From Lysinibacillus sp. KCTC 33748 (GTDB taxonomy: Bacteria > Bacillota > Bacilli > Bacillales_A > Planococcaceae): 64,000 bases of DNA. Shown here one piece after another: positions 52,089 through 60,481 of the stretch. The DNA is taken from positions 310,001 through 374,000 of the forward strand of contig NZ_MWSJ01000002.1 of assembly GCF_002237755.1 (NCBI RefSeq), in the 5' to 3' direction. The first letter of the stretch is position 1. Every line of letters starts with the position of its first letter. The notes beneath the pieces were generated by a model, which did not search any database, was not told the DNA's origin, and saw only the letters and a program-made list of their open reading frames with translations. The translations under genes were made by a program, and so were the position numbers.

Positions 52089-52304
52089 ATGGCAAATGTC
52101 AATTTCGTAGGTGCTACACTGCGTTTAAAGTATGTCGCTGGACACGATGTCCAAAACGAGCCTATGTTCACAACAAAAACGTACCGCAATTTGAACAGCA
52201 CGCATATGGCAGACGATTTAGTAGCTGTCGCAAAGGCCATTGCAAGTCTATCTTCACACGCACTAGACAGCATTGTAAAACAAGAAACAACAGAATTATC
52301 CTAA
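52089..52304 (+). CDS. DUF1659 small protein
   Basis: A 71-residue protein matching DUF1659: NVNFVGATLRLKYVAGHDVQNEPMFTTKTYRNLN and ADDLVAVAKAIASLSSHAL. ATG 52089 has GGGGG about eight bases upstream, so the longer GTG frame from 52080 is not used. It is followed 12 bases later by a DUF2922 gene and then a YvrJ-type gene, the usual trio in Bacillales. The function of the group is unknown. Confidence 0.87.
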   Translation: MANVNFVGATLRLKYVAGHDVQNEPMFTTKTYRNLNSTHMADDLVAVAKAIASLSSHALDSIVKQETTELS

Positions 52305-52316
52305 GGAGGGAACGCT

Positions 52317-52541
52317 ATGACACAAGTTTTAGAGCTGCAATTTGAAACAGCAGCAGGGAAAACGGCAACATTTGCGATTGATGCACCGAAGCCAAAGGTA
52401 ACAGCGGAAGAAATTCAAAAGGTCATGCAAACGATCATCGCTAAAGATGTTTTTGAAGGACAAGCTGGCGCTCTAGTTACAATGACTGGGGCTCGTATCG
52501 TTGATCGTCAAGTAACAGAATTTGATTTAGAAATCGAATAA
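52317..52541 (+). CDS. DUF2922 small protein
   Basis: A 74-residue protein of the DUF2922 type: LELQFETAAGKTATFAIDAPKP, then VTAEEIQKVMQTIIAKDVF and a C-terminal GARIVDRQVTEFDLEI. AAGGAGGG precedes the ATG, and the DUF1659 gene ends 12 bases upstream. The two are almost always neighbours, suggesting a shared but unknown role. Confidence 0.87.
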   Translation: MTQVLELQFETAAGKTATFAIDAPKPKVTAEEIQKVMQTIIAKDVFEGQAGALVTMTGARIVDRQVTEFDLEIE

Positions 52542-52546
52542 CCAAG

Positions 52547-52585
52547 AAATGGTCTTTGCAGCATGTACTGCAAGGACCATTTTCA
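52547..52585 (+). terminator. Terminator after the DUF2922 gene
   Basis: AATGGTC(TT)TGCAG pairs with CTGCA(AG)GACCATT, followed by TTTC. Confidence 0.75.
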
Positions 52586-52628
52586 GCAATAGTAGTCTTA
52601 TTCATCTAGCAGCGAAGGAGGGACTAAC

Positions 52629-52758
52629 ATGGAACAATGGTTAAACATGATATCGGATATCGGATATCGGTTTTCCTATTTTAGTGTCGTTTTATTTACT
52701 GCACCGAGTAGAAGTGAAATTAGATGCCATTCATGATGCACTTGTTTCGTTAAAGTGA
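52629..52758 (+). pseudogene. yvrJ-type gene frameshifted by a 7-bp duplication
   Basis: GAAGGAGGG precedes ATG 52629. The sequence TATCGGA occurs twice in tandem plus a partial third copy (52651-52670). Removing one 7-bp unit restores a 40-residue YvrJ-type protein: MEQWLNMISDIGFPILVSFY, then LLHRVEVKLDAIHDALVSLK, ending at 52758. As it stands, translation runs off frame into a 35-residue product. YvrJ proteins are short single-span peptides usually encoded beside DUF1659 and DUF2922, exactly as here. Confidence 0.75.
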
Positions 52759-52862
52759 AATCGATTTCACAAAGATGTACGAAAGCTGTCACTTGAGTGT
52801 CCTTGTCAATAGTTACATCGTACGATAGGATGAGGATAGTGTAAGTGGGGAGCGTGTTAAAG

Positions 52863-53471
52863 ATGAGAAATAAAATAATTGGGCTTGTTTTACTTTTTGC
52901 ATTAGCAACTGTGCTGAGTGCGTGTGGAAATTCAAAGTTTAAAGCAGATTATAGTTTGGAATTACCAGATTTTGAACATGTCAATCAACGCGGAGAAAAA
53001 GTTTCCTTAGAGAGTTTAAAAGGAAAACCGTGGATAGGTATGTATATTTTCACGAATTGTACTTCAATTTGTCCACCAATGTCTTTTAATATGACGCAAG
53101 TTCAAGAGAAGCTGAAGAAAAAAGGTGTGGAAGATTATAATATTGTTGCGTTTTCAGTTGATCCTGACGTTGATAAACCAGAAGTATTAGCTGATTATTT
53201 GAAAAAATATAATGTTCCAGATCAATCAAAATGGAATCTACTTACTGGTTATTCACAAAAGTATATCGAGCAGTTCGCTGTAAAATCAACAAAAATAATC
53301 GTCAGAAATGATCCTAACAGCGATCAAGTCGTCCATGGGAATCAATTTTTCTTAGTTGATAAAGATGGCGTAATCGTAAAAATGTATTCAGGGTTTGCAG
53401 AGAATCCAGAGGATGTCCCTATTGACACGATTGTATCAGATATAGAAACATATATTGATGAAAATTTATAA
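52863..53471 (+). CDS. SCO1/SenC-family copper-binding lipoprotein
   Basis: About 202 residues. A lipoprotein signal ends in lipobox VLSAC near residue 20. The thioredoxin-like domain has the copper-binding CXXXC in TNCTSICPPM and the distal His in VVHGNQFF. SCO proteins deliver copper to the CuA site of cytochrome oxidase and act outside the membrane. ATG 52863 gives the best signal peptide; GTG codons at 52845 and 52854 are alternatives. Confidence 0.9.
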   Translation: MRNKIIGLVLLFALATVLSACGNSKFKADYSLELPDFEHVNQRGEKVSLESLKGKPWIGMYIFTNCTSICPPMSFNMTQVQEKLKKKGVEDYNIVAFSVDPDVDKPEVLADYLKKYNVPDQSKWNLLTGYSQKYIEQFAVKSTKIIVRNDPNSDQVVHGNQFFLVDKDGVIVKMYSGFAENPEDVPIDTIVSDIETYIDENL

Positions 53472-53482
53472 AGGCTCGAAGG

Positions 53483-53517
53483 AAACCGTCTCAATTAATG
53501 AAGAGACGGTTTTTTTG
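53483..53517 (+). terminator. Terminator of the SCO gene
   Basis: AAACCGTCTC/GAGACGGTTT stem followed by TTTTTG. Confidence 0.88.
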
Positions 53518-53576
53518 TTTAAATTTAATCTTTTATACTTGTAGCCTCGTTTATAGTGTAGAAGGAGGGAAAGATT

Positions 53577-54094
53577 TTGTCTGATACAGAATATTTAGAG
53601 CAACTAATGGAACTACATACAGAGCATTTATTTCGTATCGCATACTACTATACGAAAGATCTACAAATAGCTGAGGATATTGTTCAAGATGTGTTTATTA
53701 AATTTTATCATCATCAAAAGTAGTATGAAGAAAGAGAAGAGATGAGGGCGTACTTAGCACGCATGACCATTAATAAATGTAAGGATTATTTAAAGAGCTG
53801 GGCATATCGGAAAATTTCAGTTCAACACAAGCTTTTTTCTAAGCAAAAATCCGTTCTACAAGATACGCTTATTCAACAGGATGAACAAACGATTTTGATG
53901 AAGCCATTTTGAAATTACCGTTAAAGCTACGAGAACCCATTGTGTATTTTTATTTAGAGGGTATGACGATAAAAGAAATCGCTAAGCTACTCGAAATCCC
54001 TGAAGGTACAGTTAAATCACGTTTGAAAAAAGGGAAGGAATTATTAAAAATTGATCTTCATGATATTGAATGGGAGGTACTTTTCCATGGATAA
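53577..54094 (+). pseudogene. ECF-type sigma factor, broken by a stop and a frameshift
   Basis: GAAGGAGGG precedes a TTG at 53577. The frame reads SDTEYLEQLMELHTEHLFRI, AYYYTKDLQIAEDIVQDVFI (region 2) and KFYHHQK, then TAG at 53721-53723. It continues YEEREEMRAYLARMTINKCK up to about 53890. There a single-base shift is needed to reach FDEAILKLPLKLREPIVYFY, LEGMTIKEIAKLLEIPEGTV and KSRLKKGKELLK (region 4), ending at 54094. All sigma regions are recognisable, but no intact sigma factor can be made without recoding. The downstream gene is intact and overlaps it by eight bases. Confidence 0.75.
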
Positions 54095-54986
54095 GCATAC
54101 AATGCATGTATTGAAGGATGTCTCAGCACATAAAGAAGCAATCATTCAAAAGGTTCAACAACAAATTCAGCAAGAGCCGTATCCATCAAAGCAACTTTGG
54201 CCGTATCGTGCATTAGCCGTCATGATGACATGCTCTATCTTACTATTTATTGCATGGCAAGCTTCGAAACCATTTGACCATTTAACGACAGAAATACTTC
54301 ATGAAGAAGAAAAACAATCATTCACCGATTTATTTCAAATAGAAGTTGAAGGAACAGAGACAACGTTCAGTCAGTATCTTCAAATAGCAGATGAATTACA
54401 TCACCGCGAAAATATAAAATTTTATGAACCGCTTCAAGGCTTCGAGGCAATGCAAGCAGTAGCGACTACTATGGGGGATGCTGTCCATCTAATAGACCCT
54501 AAAAATCTTCCGTTTAAATCAAATATACAGGAGGTCTATGCGGTAACATCAGAGATGCGAGACGGTAGCTTGCAAAAGCTATTTCAATTTACTTATAAAG
54601 AAAAGTCTCTTACTGGAGTGGATCGTCAATATATTAATTTTACGGTAACAAATGTGGATCATAATCCTTTAGTAAACTATAAATTTAAGGATAGTCAGGA
54701 CTTTTCAGGGGAAATCAAGAATGTAGGTTTGAGTTTCATGAATCCTTTATATTTTCGAGCGATGACACCAGATAAAGGTTTCGCGTATTCATACTATTAT
54801 TATGATGCGGCAGGCAAGCGCATTTATCAAATTAGTACAAGAGCCAATGAGTTTTATACGTATTATAATGGCTATGTATATCAAATAGGTTATCAATTAA
54901 ATGGTGATCAACAAGAAGCACAAGAAAAAATGGTTGCTATTGCAAGGGAATTTATCCCCCACATAAATTCAGCGAATGCAAAGTAG
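54087..54986 (+). CDS. Putative anti-sigma factor, single-span membrane protein
   Basis: About 299 residues from ATG 54087 (GGGAGG about seven bases upstream). A short cytoplasmic N-terminus of about 45 residues precedes one membrane helix (ALAVMMTCSILLFIAWQAS). The large external domain contains FQIEVEGTETTFSQYLQIA and ends in YQIGYQLNGDQQEAQEKMVAIAREFIP. Overlap with the ECF sigma gene and this topology argue for an anti-sigma role. No zinc-binding His/Cys motif is visible at the N-terminus. The gene is intact although its presumed target is broken. Confidence 0.7.
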   Translation: MDKHTMHVLKDVSAHKEAIIQKVQQQIQQEPYPSKQLWPYRALAVMMTCSILLFIAWQASKPFDHLTTEILHEEEKQSFTDLFQIEVEGTETTFSQYLQIADELHHRENIKFYEPLQGFEAMQAVATTMGDAVHLIDPKNLPFKSNIQEVYAVTSEMRDGSLQKLFQFTYKEKSLTGVDRQYINFTVTNVDHNPLVNYKFKDSQDFSGEIKNVGLSFMNPLYFRAMTPDKGFAYSYYYYDAAGKRIYQISTRANEFYTYYNGYVYQIGYQLNGDQQEAQEKMVAIAREFIPHINSANAK

Positions 54987-55158
54987 TTAGGTGGAAGATA
55001 AGCTGCCTGTAAAAGCTCGATTGGTGAAGGCTAACAATCAGTGGTGATAAAGAACACCCTGTGAATATAGGTTTATTTTTGACAACAATTAGTTACCAAA
55101 ATAGCACATCGTATTCTGTTTATATTAAAATAGTGGAAAAGGGACGGGGGGTTCAACA

Positions 55159-55695
55159 ATGACGGTAGCGCAAACGTATATAAATGTTGTTCAAAAAAGA
55201 TTTAGAAGTGTCAAGGAGCTAGGCGATAAAACACTCGACCAACTAGAAGATGCCCAATTGCACTGGGCGTATAATGAAGATTCAAACAGTATTGCAGTGA
55301 TTGTAAAACATATTAGTGGAAATATGATATCGAGATGGACGGACTTTTTAACGACAGATGGTGAGAAAGCAACGAGAAATCGAGATGATGAGTTTACGGA
55401 TAGCCTTCAGACAAAAGAAGAGGTTATGAACGTATGGGAAAAGGGCTGGCAAGTATTTTTAGATGCGTTACAAGGTTTAACGGAAGCTGATTTACAAGGA
55501 TTTGTAACGATAAGGGGAGAACGGCATTCTGTGATAGATGCGATCGAAAGACAAATGTCTCATTACTCTCAACATGTCGGTCAAATCGTTTACATCGCTA
55601 AGCAAATAAAGGGTTCTGAGTGGCAAACAATAAGTATTCCAAAGGGACAATCTCAGGCTTTTACAGAATCAATGTTAAAAAAACATCAACGATAG
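55159..55695 (+). CDS. DinB-like DUF1572 protein
   Basis: A 178-residue four-helix-bundle protein of the DUF1572/DinB superfamily: SVKELGDKTLDQLEDAQLHW, NSIAVIVKHISGNMISRWTDFL, and SVIDAIERQMSHYSQHVGQIVYIAKQIKG. The histidines of VKHISGN and MSHYSQHVGQ are at the places where DinB proteins bind a metal. Many relatives are thiol-dependent S-transferases, but the substrate here is unknown. The gene is monocistronic with its own terminator. Confidence 0.84.
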   Translation: MTVAQTYINVVQKRFRSVKELGDKTLDQLEDAQLHWAYNEDSNSIAVIVKHISGNMISRWTDFLTTDGEKATRNRDDEFTDSLQTKEEVMNVWEKGWQVFLDALQGLTEADLQGFVTIRGERHSVIDAIERQMSHYSQHVGQIVYIAKQIKGSEWQTISIPKGQSQAFTESMLKKHQR

Positions 55696-55701
55696 AAGTG
55701 T

Positions 55702-55734
55702 AGCCATCTCACTAGTGTGTGATGGCTTTTTTTG
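55702..55734 (+). terminator. Terminator of the DUF1572 gene
   Basis: AGCCATC/GATGGCT stem followed by TTTTTTG. Confidence 0.8.
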
Positions 55735-55844
55735 TGGAATAAATATTTATAACTATGTTTAAAAATCTCAAAACTTTATTATATTCAGAAAATAAAATTG
55801 ACGTGTGTCTTTGCAGCGTGTTATGTTTAATACTAAATTTAATA

Positions 55845-56030
55845 TGGTTCATTACAAGTTTGAGTGAAAAAAACTTTTTCACTTAATTTAAAGGAAAATG
55901 GGTGTAAATCCCATGCTGTCCCGCAGCTGTAAATGAGGAGTTTTGCTTCAAATACCACTGAGTAAGTACTTGGGAAGGTGAAGTGAAATGAAGATTCATA
56001 AGCCAGAATGCCTGCTTGTAGTAAGATTCA
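55845..56030 (+). promoter_or_regulatory. Cobalamin riboswitch
   Basis: The conserved elements appear in order: AAAGGAAAATGGGTGTAAAT, the core CTGTCCCGCAGCTGTAAATG, CCACTGAG...TGGGAAGGTG, and the B12 box AGCCAGAATGCCTGC (56001-56015). A terminator hairpin follows at 56088-56120 before the transporter genes. Binding of adenosylcobalamin would reduce expression of the Nik/Opp-type transporter. The 5' boundary is approximate. Confidence 0.9.
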
Positions 56031-56087
56031 TTGTAGATCTACGAAAGATAGGGAGATGGATGGAAGGCTTTTAATAATGAGTTTTTC

Positions 56088-56120
56088 TATCCTTATTCAC
56101 GTGGAATAAGGATTTTTTTA
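56088..56120 (+). terminator. Terminator of the cobalamin riboswitch
   Basis: ATCCTTATTC pairs with GAATAAGGAT (56089-56098 with 56104-56113), followed by TTTTTT. It is the likely expression platform. Confidence 0.8.
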
Positions 56121-56235
56121 TGCATTTTTCTAATCATAGTCATGACGATTACTTTGAGTTTCAAGTTAGTAGTATGGTGGACAAACATACAGATATCAAT
56201 TTTCTAACACCTAAGAAAAGACAGGAGCAATCATA

Positions 56236-57843
56236 ATGATATTTTTTAAAAAATTATTACCTTTCATTCTAATACTGATGTTAACCATTTTAGCAGGCTG
56301 TTCAAGCTCGAGTGAAGGTAATGGAAGTAAAACTTCTAACGAAGAAAAAATGATAACAGTTGGCTGGCCGCTAGATATAGGGCCTTTAAATCCGCATACC
56401 TATTTACCAAACCAAATGACTGCACAAGCAATGGTGTATGAATCATTGGTAGAGTATAACGATGACGGAACAATATCGCCAAAATTAGCGGAGAGCTGGG
56501 AAATTTCTGACGATAAAACAGCGTACATATTTCATCTTAGACAAGATGTAAAATACTCAGATGGGACAGCCTTTAATGCTGATAATGTTATTCGAAATTT
56601 TAAAGCAGTTTTAGCAGATCGTGATACACACTCCTGGATGGGGATGGTGAATCATATTGTAGATGTTGTGAAAGAAGATGACTATACAATTCGTCTACAA
56701 TTAGATGCGCCCTATTACCCTGTATTAAATGAACTGGCTTTTGTGCGACCATTCCGCTTCTTAGGGGATAACGGATTCCCTGAAGGAGATACAACTAATA
56801 AAGGTATTAATGCTCCGGTTGGAACAGGTCCATGGGTATTAACCGAATATAAAAAAGATCAATATGCACTCTTTAGCCGCAACGAACATTATTGGGGTGA
56901 AAAGCCACTAGTAGACAAAGTAAAAGTGAAAATTATACCTGATTCAGAATCTATTTCACTAGCATTTGAAAACGAAGAATTAGACTTAATTTATGGTCGA
57001 GGCATTATTAGCTTAGATAACTACACTTTCTTAAAAGATAGCGATCAATACAAAACGGCAGTATCTGAACCTTTATCTACACGTGCATTACTTTTTAATA
57101 CTCAATCTGGTCCTTTAGCAGAATTAAAAGTACGTCAGGCTATTCAACACGCTGTTAATAAAGAACAAATGGTTGAAAGTATTACTCATGGAACAGAAAA
57201 AGTTGCCAATACACTGTTTTGGGACGCTATTCCATATGCCAATATTGATTTAAAACCAATACTATTTAATCCAGAAAAAGCCGAGCAGTTATTAGATGAA
57301 GCAGGTTGGACATTAAAAAGTGGTGATAAAATCCGTTCCAAAAATGGGCAACCTCTTCAATTAGATTTAATCTATATTGCAACAGATGCTATCCAAAAAC
57401 CAATGGCAGAGTTAATGCAAGGGGAATTAGCAAAAATAGGCGTCCAATTAAACCTTGAAGGTGCTGATGTAATGGTAGGGCTCCAAAAATTAATGGATAA
57501 TCAAGTAGATATTAATTTCTGGCGCACAAATGGTCCACCAACAGACCCACACAGCTTCGCAAATGAATCAGCAACACCGAATGCAAATGGCGTTTATGAA
57601 GCGAAATTAGGCCTAGATAACGCAGCACAAATTGATGGCAAAATACATCAACTATTAATTGGTACAAATGAAGCGGAACGTGTGCAATTGTATAAAGATA
57701 TTTTAACAATGTTCCATGACCAAGCATTATTTTATCCAATTTCATATGAAACGAATAACGTTATTTACCATAAACATATGAAAGATTTTAATCCTAGTGC
57801 ATCTGAATACGATATTCCTTATGCTCAAATGGATTTAAAGTAA
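56236..57843 (+). CDS. Nickel/peptide-type ABC transporter binding lipoprotein
   Basis: A 535-residue family 5 solute-binding protein with lipobox LAGCS near residue 22. MITVGWPLDIGPLNPHTYLPNQMTAQAMVYESLVEY is typical of NikA-like proteins, as are LNPHTY and YDIPYAQMDLK. The gene is first behind a cobalamin riboswitch, which points to import of cobalt (for B12) or a metal complex rather than peptides. Metal-ligand residues cannot be assigned safely from sequence. AGGAG lies close before the ATG. Confidence 0.87.
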   Translation: MIFFKKLLPFILILMLTILAGCSSSSEGNGSKTSNEEKMITVGWPLDIGPLNPHTYLPNQMTAQAMVYESLVEYNDDGTISPKLAESWEISDDKTAYIFHLRQDVKYSDGTAFNADNVIRNFKAVLADRDTHSWMGMVNHIVDVVKEDDYTIRLQLDAPYYPVLNELAFVRPFRFLGDNGFPEGDTTNKGINAPVGTGPWVLTEYKKDQYALFSRNEHYWGEKPLVDKVKVKIIPDSESISLAFENEELDLIYGRGIISLDNYTFLKDSDQYKTAVSEPLSTRALLFNTQSGPLAELKVRQAIQHAVNKEQMVESITHGTEKVANTLFWDAIPYANIDLKPILFNPEKAEQLLDEAGWTLKSGDKIRSKNGQPLQLDLIYIATDAIQKPMAELMQGELAKIGVQLNLEGADVMVGLQKLMDNQVDINFWRTNGPPTDPHSFANESATPNANGVYEAKLGLDNAAQIDGKIHQLLIGTNEAERVQLYKDILTMFHDQALFYPISYETNNVIYHKHMKDFNPSASEYDIPYAQMDLK

Positions 57844-57850
57844 GAGAATG

Positions 57851-57886
57851 AGAAGAGAGTGGGTCTACTATGGCTCCTCTCTTTTT
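57851..57886 (+). terminator. Intra-operon hairpin
   Basis: AGAAGAGAG pairs with CTCCTCTCT across a 15-base loop and is followed by TTTTTG, between the binding-protein and first permease genes. It may allow partial read-through, or protect the 3' end of the binding-protein message. Confidence 0.6.
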
Positions 57887-57909
57887 GCACTATGAAGACT
57901 TGGGAAGTG

Positions 57910-58875
57910 ATGAAAGAAATGTACGAATCAACTTGGCTTTTTTGTCTAAAACGAGTGATTACATTACCATTTGTTTTGCTAGGGGTTTCGATAATGACCT
58001 TTTTATTTATTCGTTTTGTTCCAGTAGATCCAGCGGAGGTCATACTTAGACTGTCAGGAGTCGCCCCGACAGCAGAAGCAATACAGGCGCTACGATCGGA
58101 ATTAGGCACTGATCAACCTTTGTCTATTCAATATTTTATATGGCTAAAAGGTGTGTTGTACTTCGATTTTGGTACATCATTTGTGAGTAAATTACCCGTT
58201 GCTCAAGAAATATTAGAGAAACTACCGGCAACTTTTGAATTAGCCCTAGCTGCATTTGTATGTATTATTTGCTTTAGTATTCCTCTAGGTATTATAAGTG
58301 CTCTTTATAAAAATTCCGTATTTGATAAGATAGTTGGCTTATTATCTATTATCAGTGTATCCATCCCAACTTTTTGGTTAGGCTTTTTTCTTTTATACTT
58401 ATTCAGTTTGAAGCTAGGCATTTTCCCGACAAATGGTAAAGGGACTATTTTACATATGATTTTACCAGCCGTGGCTTTGGCATTACCAACTACTGGATTG
58501 TTTGTTCAAGCAATTCGTACAAGTGTCATAGAAGAATTACAAAAATATTATGTTCAGTATGCATATTTAAGAGGTTTAAAAAAAACTGTTATTCTCAGTC
58601 GACATGTCTTCAAAAATGCAGCTATACCGTTGACGACGATGCTTGGCATGACACTTGGAAATTTATTAGGCGGGGCAGTTATTGTAGAGCAAGTATTTAG
58701 CTGGCCAGGGTTAGGTCGCTACTTAATAGAATCAATTATTAATAGGGATTATCCTGTTGTGCAATGTTATGTTCTAATAATTGCTATCATCTATGTTTTT
58801 GCTAATTTATGTACTGATATATTGCATCGAGTTCTTGACCCTCGGCTAAATGGAGAGGGGGGGAGAGTAGAGTGA
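57910..58875 (+). CDS. Nik/Dpp-type ABC transporter permease (NikB-like)
   Basis: About 321 residues with six hydrophobic segments. The start is uncertain: ATG 57892, 57910 and 57919 are all in frame, and GGGAAG at 57902-57907 is the only candidate binding site. Landmarks are FLFIRFVPVDPAEVILRLSG, the loop YAYLRGLKKTVILSRHVFKNA and VFSWPGLGRYLIESIINRDYPVVQ. It forms the membrane channel with the next gene product. The GTG of that gene overlaps this stop. Confidence 0.87.
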   Translation: MKEMYESTWLFCLKRVITLPFVLLGVSIMTFLFIRFVPVDPAEVILRLSGVAPTAEAIQALRSELGTDQPLSIQYFIWLKGVLYFDFGTSFVSKLPVAQEILEKLPATFELALAAFVCIICFSIPLGIISALYKNSVFDKIVGLLSIISVSIPTFWLGFFLLYLFSLKLGIFPTNGKGTILHMILPAVALALPTTGLFVQAIRTSVIEELQKYYVQYAYLRGLKKTVILSRHVFKNAAIPLTTMLGMTLGNLLGGAVIVEQVFSWPGLGRYLIESIINRDYPVVQCYVLIIAIIYVFANLCTDILHRVLDPRLNGEGGRVE

Positions 58876-59681
58876 TTATATTACACAAAAATTTAAATGG
58901 TAAACAACTGACTAGTATAACACTTCTCACATTTATTGGGATATTGGGGCTTTTTGCGCCGTTTATCATGCCGCATGATCCTTTTTTGGTAGACGTCTCT
59001 AAAAAGTTTTTAGAACCATCATGGGCATATCCTCTCGGCACAGATCATTTAGGGCGATGTATACTTTCACGTATACTGTTAGGCATTCGCTATTCTTTGG
59101 GATCAGCTTTATTTATTCAATTAGTAGCAACCTTTTTCGCTATTTGGATAGGGGCAATAGTGGCTTTTAAAAGGGGGATAATTGATTTTTTATTTATTCG
59201 AATCTGTGATATTTTATTAGCTTTCCCTACGCTTGTTCTTGCTTTTGGACTTATAGGTATTTTGGGTCCAAGCTTAAGAAATCTATTATTGGCACTTATT
59301 TTTACTCAAACTATTTATTATTCAAGAATTTTAAGAGGCTTATTTATAAGCGTTCACGCAAAAGAATTTATAAAAGCTGCTAAAATTAGTGGAACCTCAG
59401 GAGTTAAGCTAATCCAACGCCATTTCGTGCCAAATATTATGGCACCGATGCTGACTATTATTTCTTTAGATTTAGGAAAAGTCATTCTAGAAATTGCTGG
59501 CTTCTCATTTATTGGATTAGGTGTTCAAGCTCCTACTCCTGAGTGGGGAATGATGATAAGTGAAGGTAAACAGTATATTCGACAACATCCTGAACTTATG
59601 CTTTATCCAGGTGTAGCAATAATCATTGTAGTTCTATTATTTAACCTCATATCTCGTCATAACAAGCAAGTTAATCATTGA
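58872..59681 (+). CDS. Nik/Dpp-type ABC transporter permease (NikC-like)
   Basis: A 269-residue permease. PLGTDHLGRCILSRILLGIRYSLG is the DppC/NikC motif, and the coupling loop reads FIKAAKISGTSGVKLIQRHFVPN. The GTG start overlaps the previous stop as GTGA, with GGAGGGGG upstream. Together with the NikB-like protein it forms the translocation path for the riboswitch-controlled importer. Confidence 0.87.
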   Translation: MIILHKNLNGKQLTSITLLTFIGILGLFAPFIMPHDPFLVDVSKKFLEPSWAYPLGTDHLGRCILSRILLGIRYSLGSALFIQLVATFFAIWIGAIVAFKRGIIDFLFIRICDILLAFPTLVLAFGLIGILGPSLRNLLLALIFTQTIYYSRILRGLFISVHAKEFIKAAKISGTSGVKLIQRHFVPNIMAPMLTIISLDLGKVILEIAGFSFIGLGVQAPTPEWGMMISEGKQYIRQHPELMLYPGVAIIIVVLLFNLISRHNKQVNH

Positions 59682-59692
59682 AAGGAATAGTT

Positions 59693-60469
59693 ATGGAAAG
59701 AAAAATCTTATTACAAGTCAAAGATTTAAATGTACAAATAGGAGAACAGGAAATCCTATCTTCTATTAATTTAACTGCAAATAAAGGACGCATATTAGGT
59801 ATTATCGGTGAAAGTGGTAGTGGTAAGTCGATGTTATGTCAAGCAATTATGCAATCTATTCCAGCTGAAGCAAAATCGACGGGTCAAATTTTATATCAAG
59901 ATATTGATTTAACATCTGTAACAAAAGAAAGATTGCGAGATTACCGAGGAAGGCACATGTCGATGATTACACAAAATCCTTTGGCAGCTTTTGATAGTAT
60001 TCAAACAATAGAAATGCATTTTAGGGAAACATTAAAAGCACATTACGTCTTACATAAAAAAGAAATAAGACAGATAGCTATTTCCTCTATGAATAAAGTA
60101 AATTTACCTAATCCGGAAAAACTTTTGCAATATTATCCTTTCCAATTAAGTGGAGGGATGTTACAACGTGTAATGATTGCTCTTTCGTTTGCGATGCAAC
60201 CTAAATTATATATAGCCGATGAGCCTACAACAGCTCTTGATACAGTCAATCAAAAGAAAATATTATCATTGTTCAATCAAATTCGAAATGACACCGATGC
60301 AGCGATTATTATCGTCACACATGATCTTGGTGTTATTGCTGAACTTGCTGATGAAGTTGCTGTTATGTATAAGGGAGAACTTATCGAGCAGGCGAATGTC
60401 TTTGATTTTTTTGACGCGCCACAGCATTGGTATACAAAGAAACTTTTACAATCGAGAATCGATTTTTAG
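59693..60469 (+). CDS. Nik/Dpp-type ABC transporter ATPase (NikD-like)
   Basis: About 258 residues: Walker A GESGSGKSMLCQA, signature LSGGMLQRVMIA, Walker B LYIADEPTTALD. The C-terminus is short and lacks the cysteine-bearing tail of OppD, as in NikD. ATG 59693 has AAAGGAA about seven bases upstream; the longer frame from 59678 is not preferred. Confidence 0.87.
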   Translation: MERKILLQVKDLNVQIGEQEILSSINLTANKGRILGIIGESGSGKSMLCQAIMQSIPAEAKSTGQILYQDIDLTSVTKERLRDYRGRHMSMITQNPLAAFDSIQTIEMHFRETLKAHYVLHKKEIRQIAISSMNKVNLPNPEKLLQYYPFQLSGGMLQRVMIALSFAMQPKLYIADEPTTALDTVNQKKILSLFNQIRNDTDAAIIIVTHDLGVIAELADEVAVMYKGELIEQANVFDFFDAPQHWYTKKLLQSRIDF

Positions 60470-60481
60470 AGGAGGTAGTAA

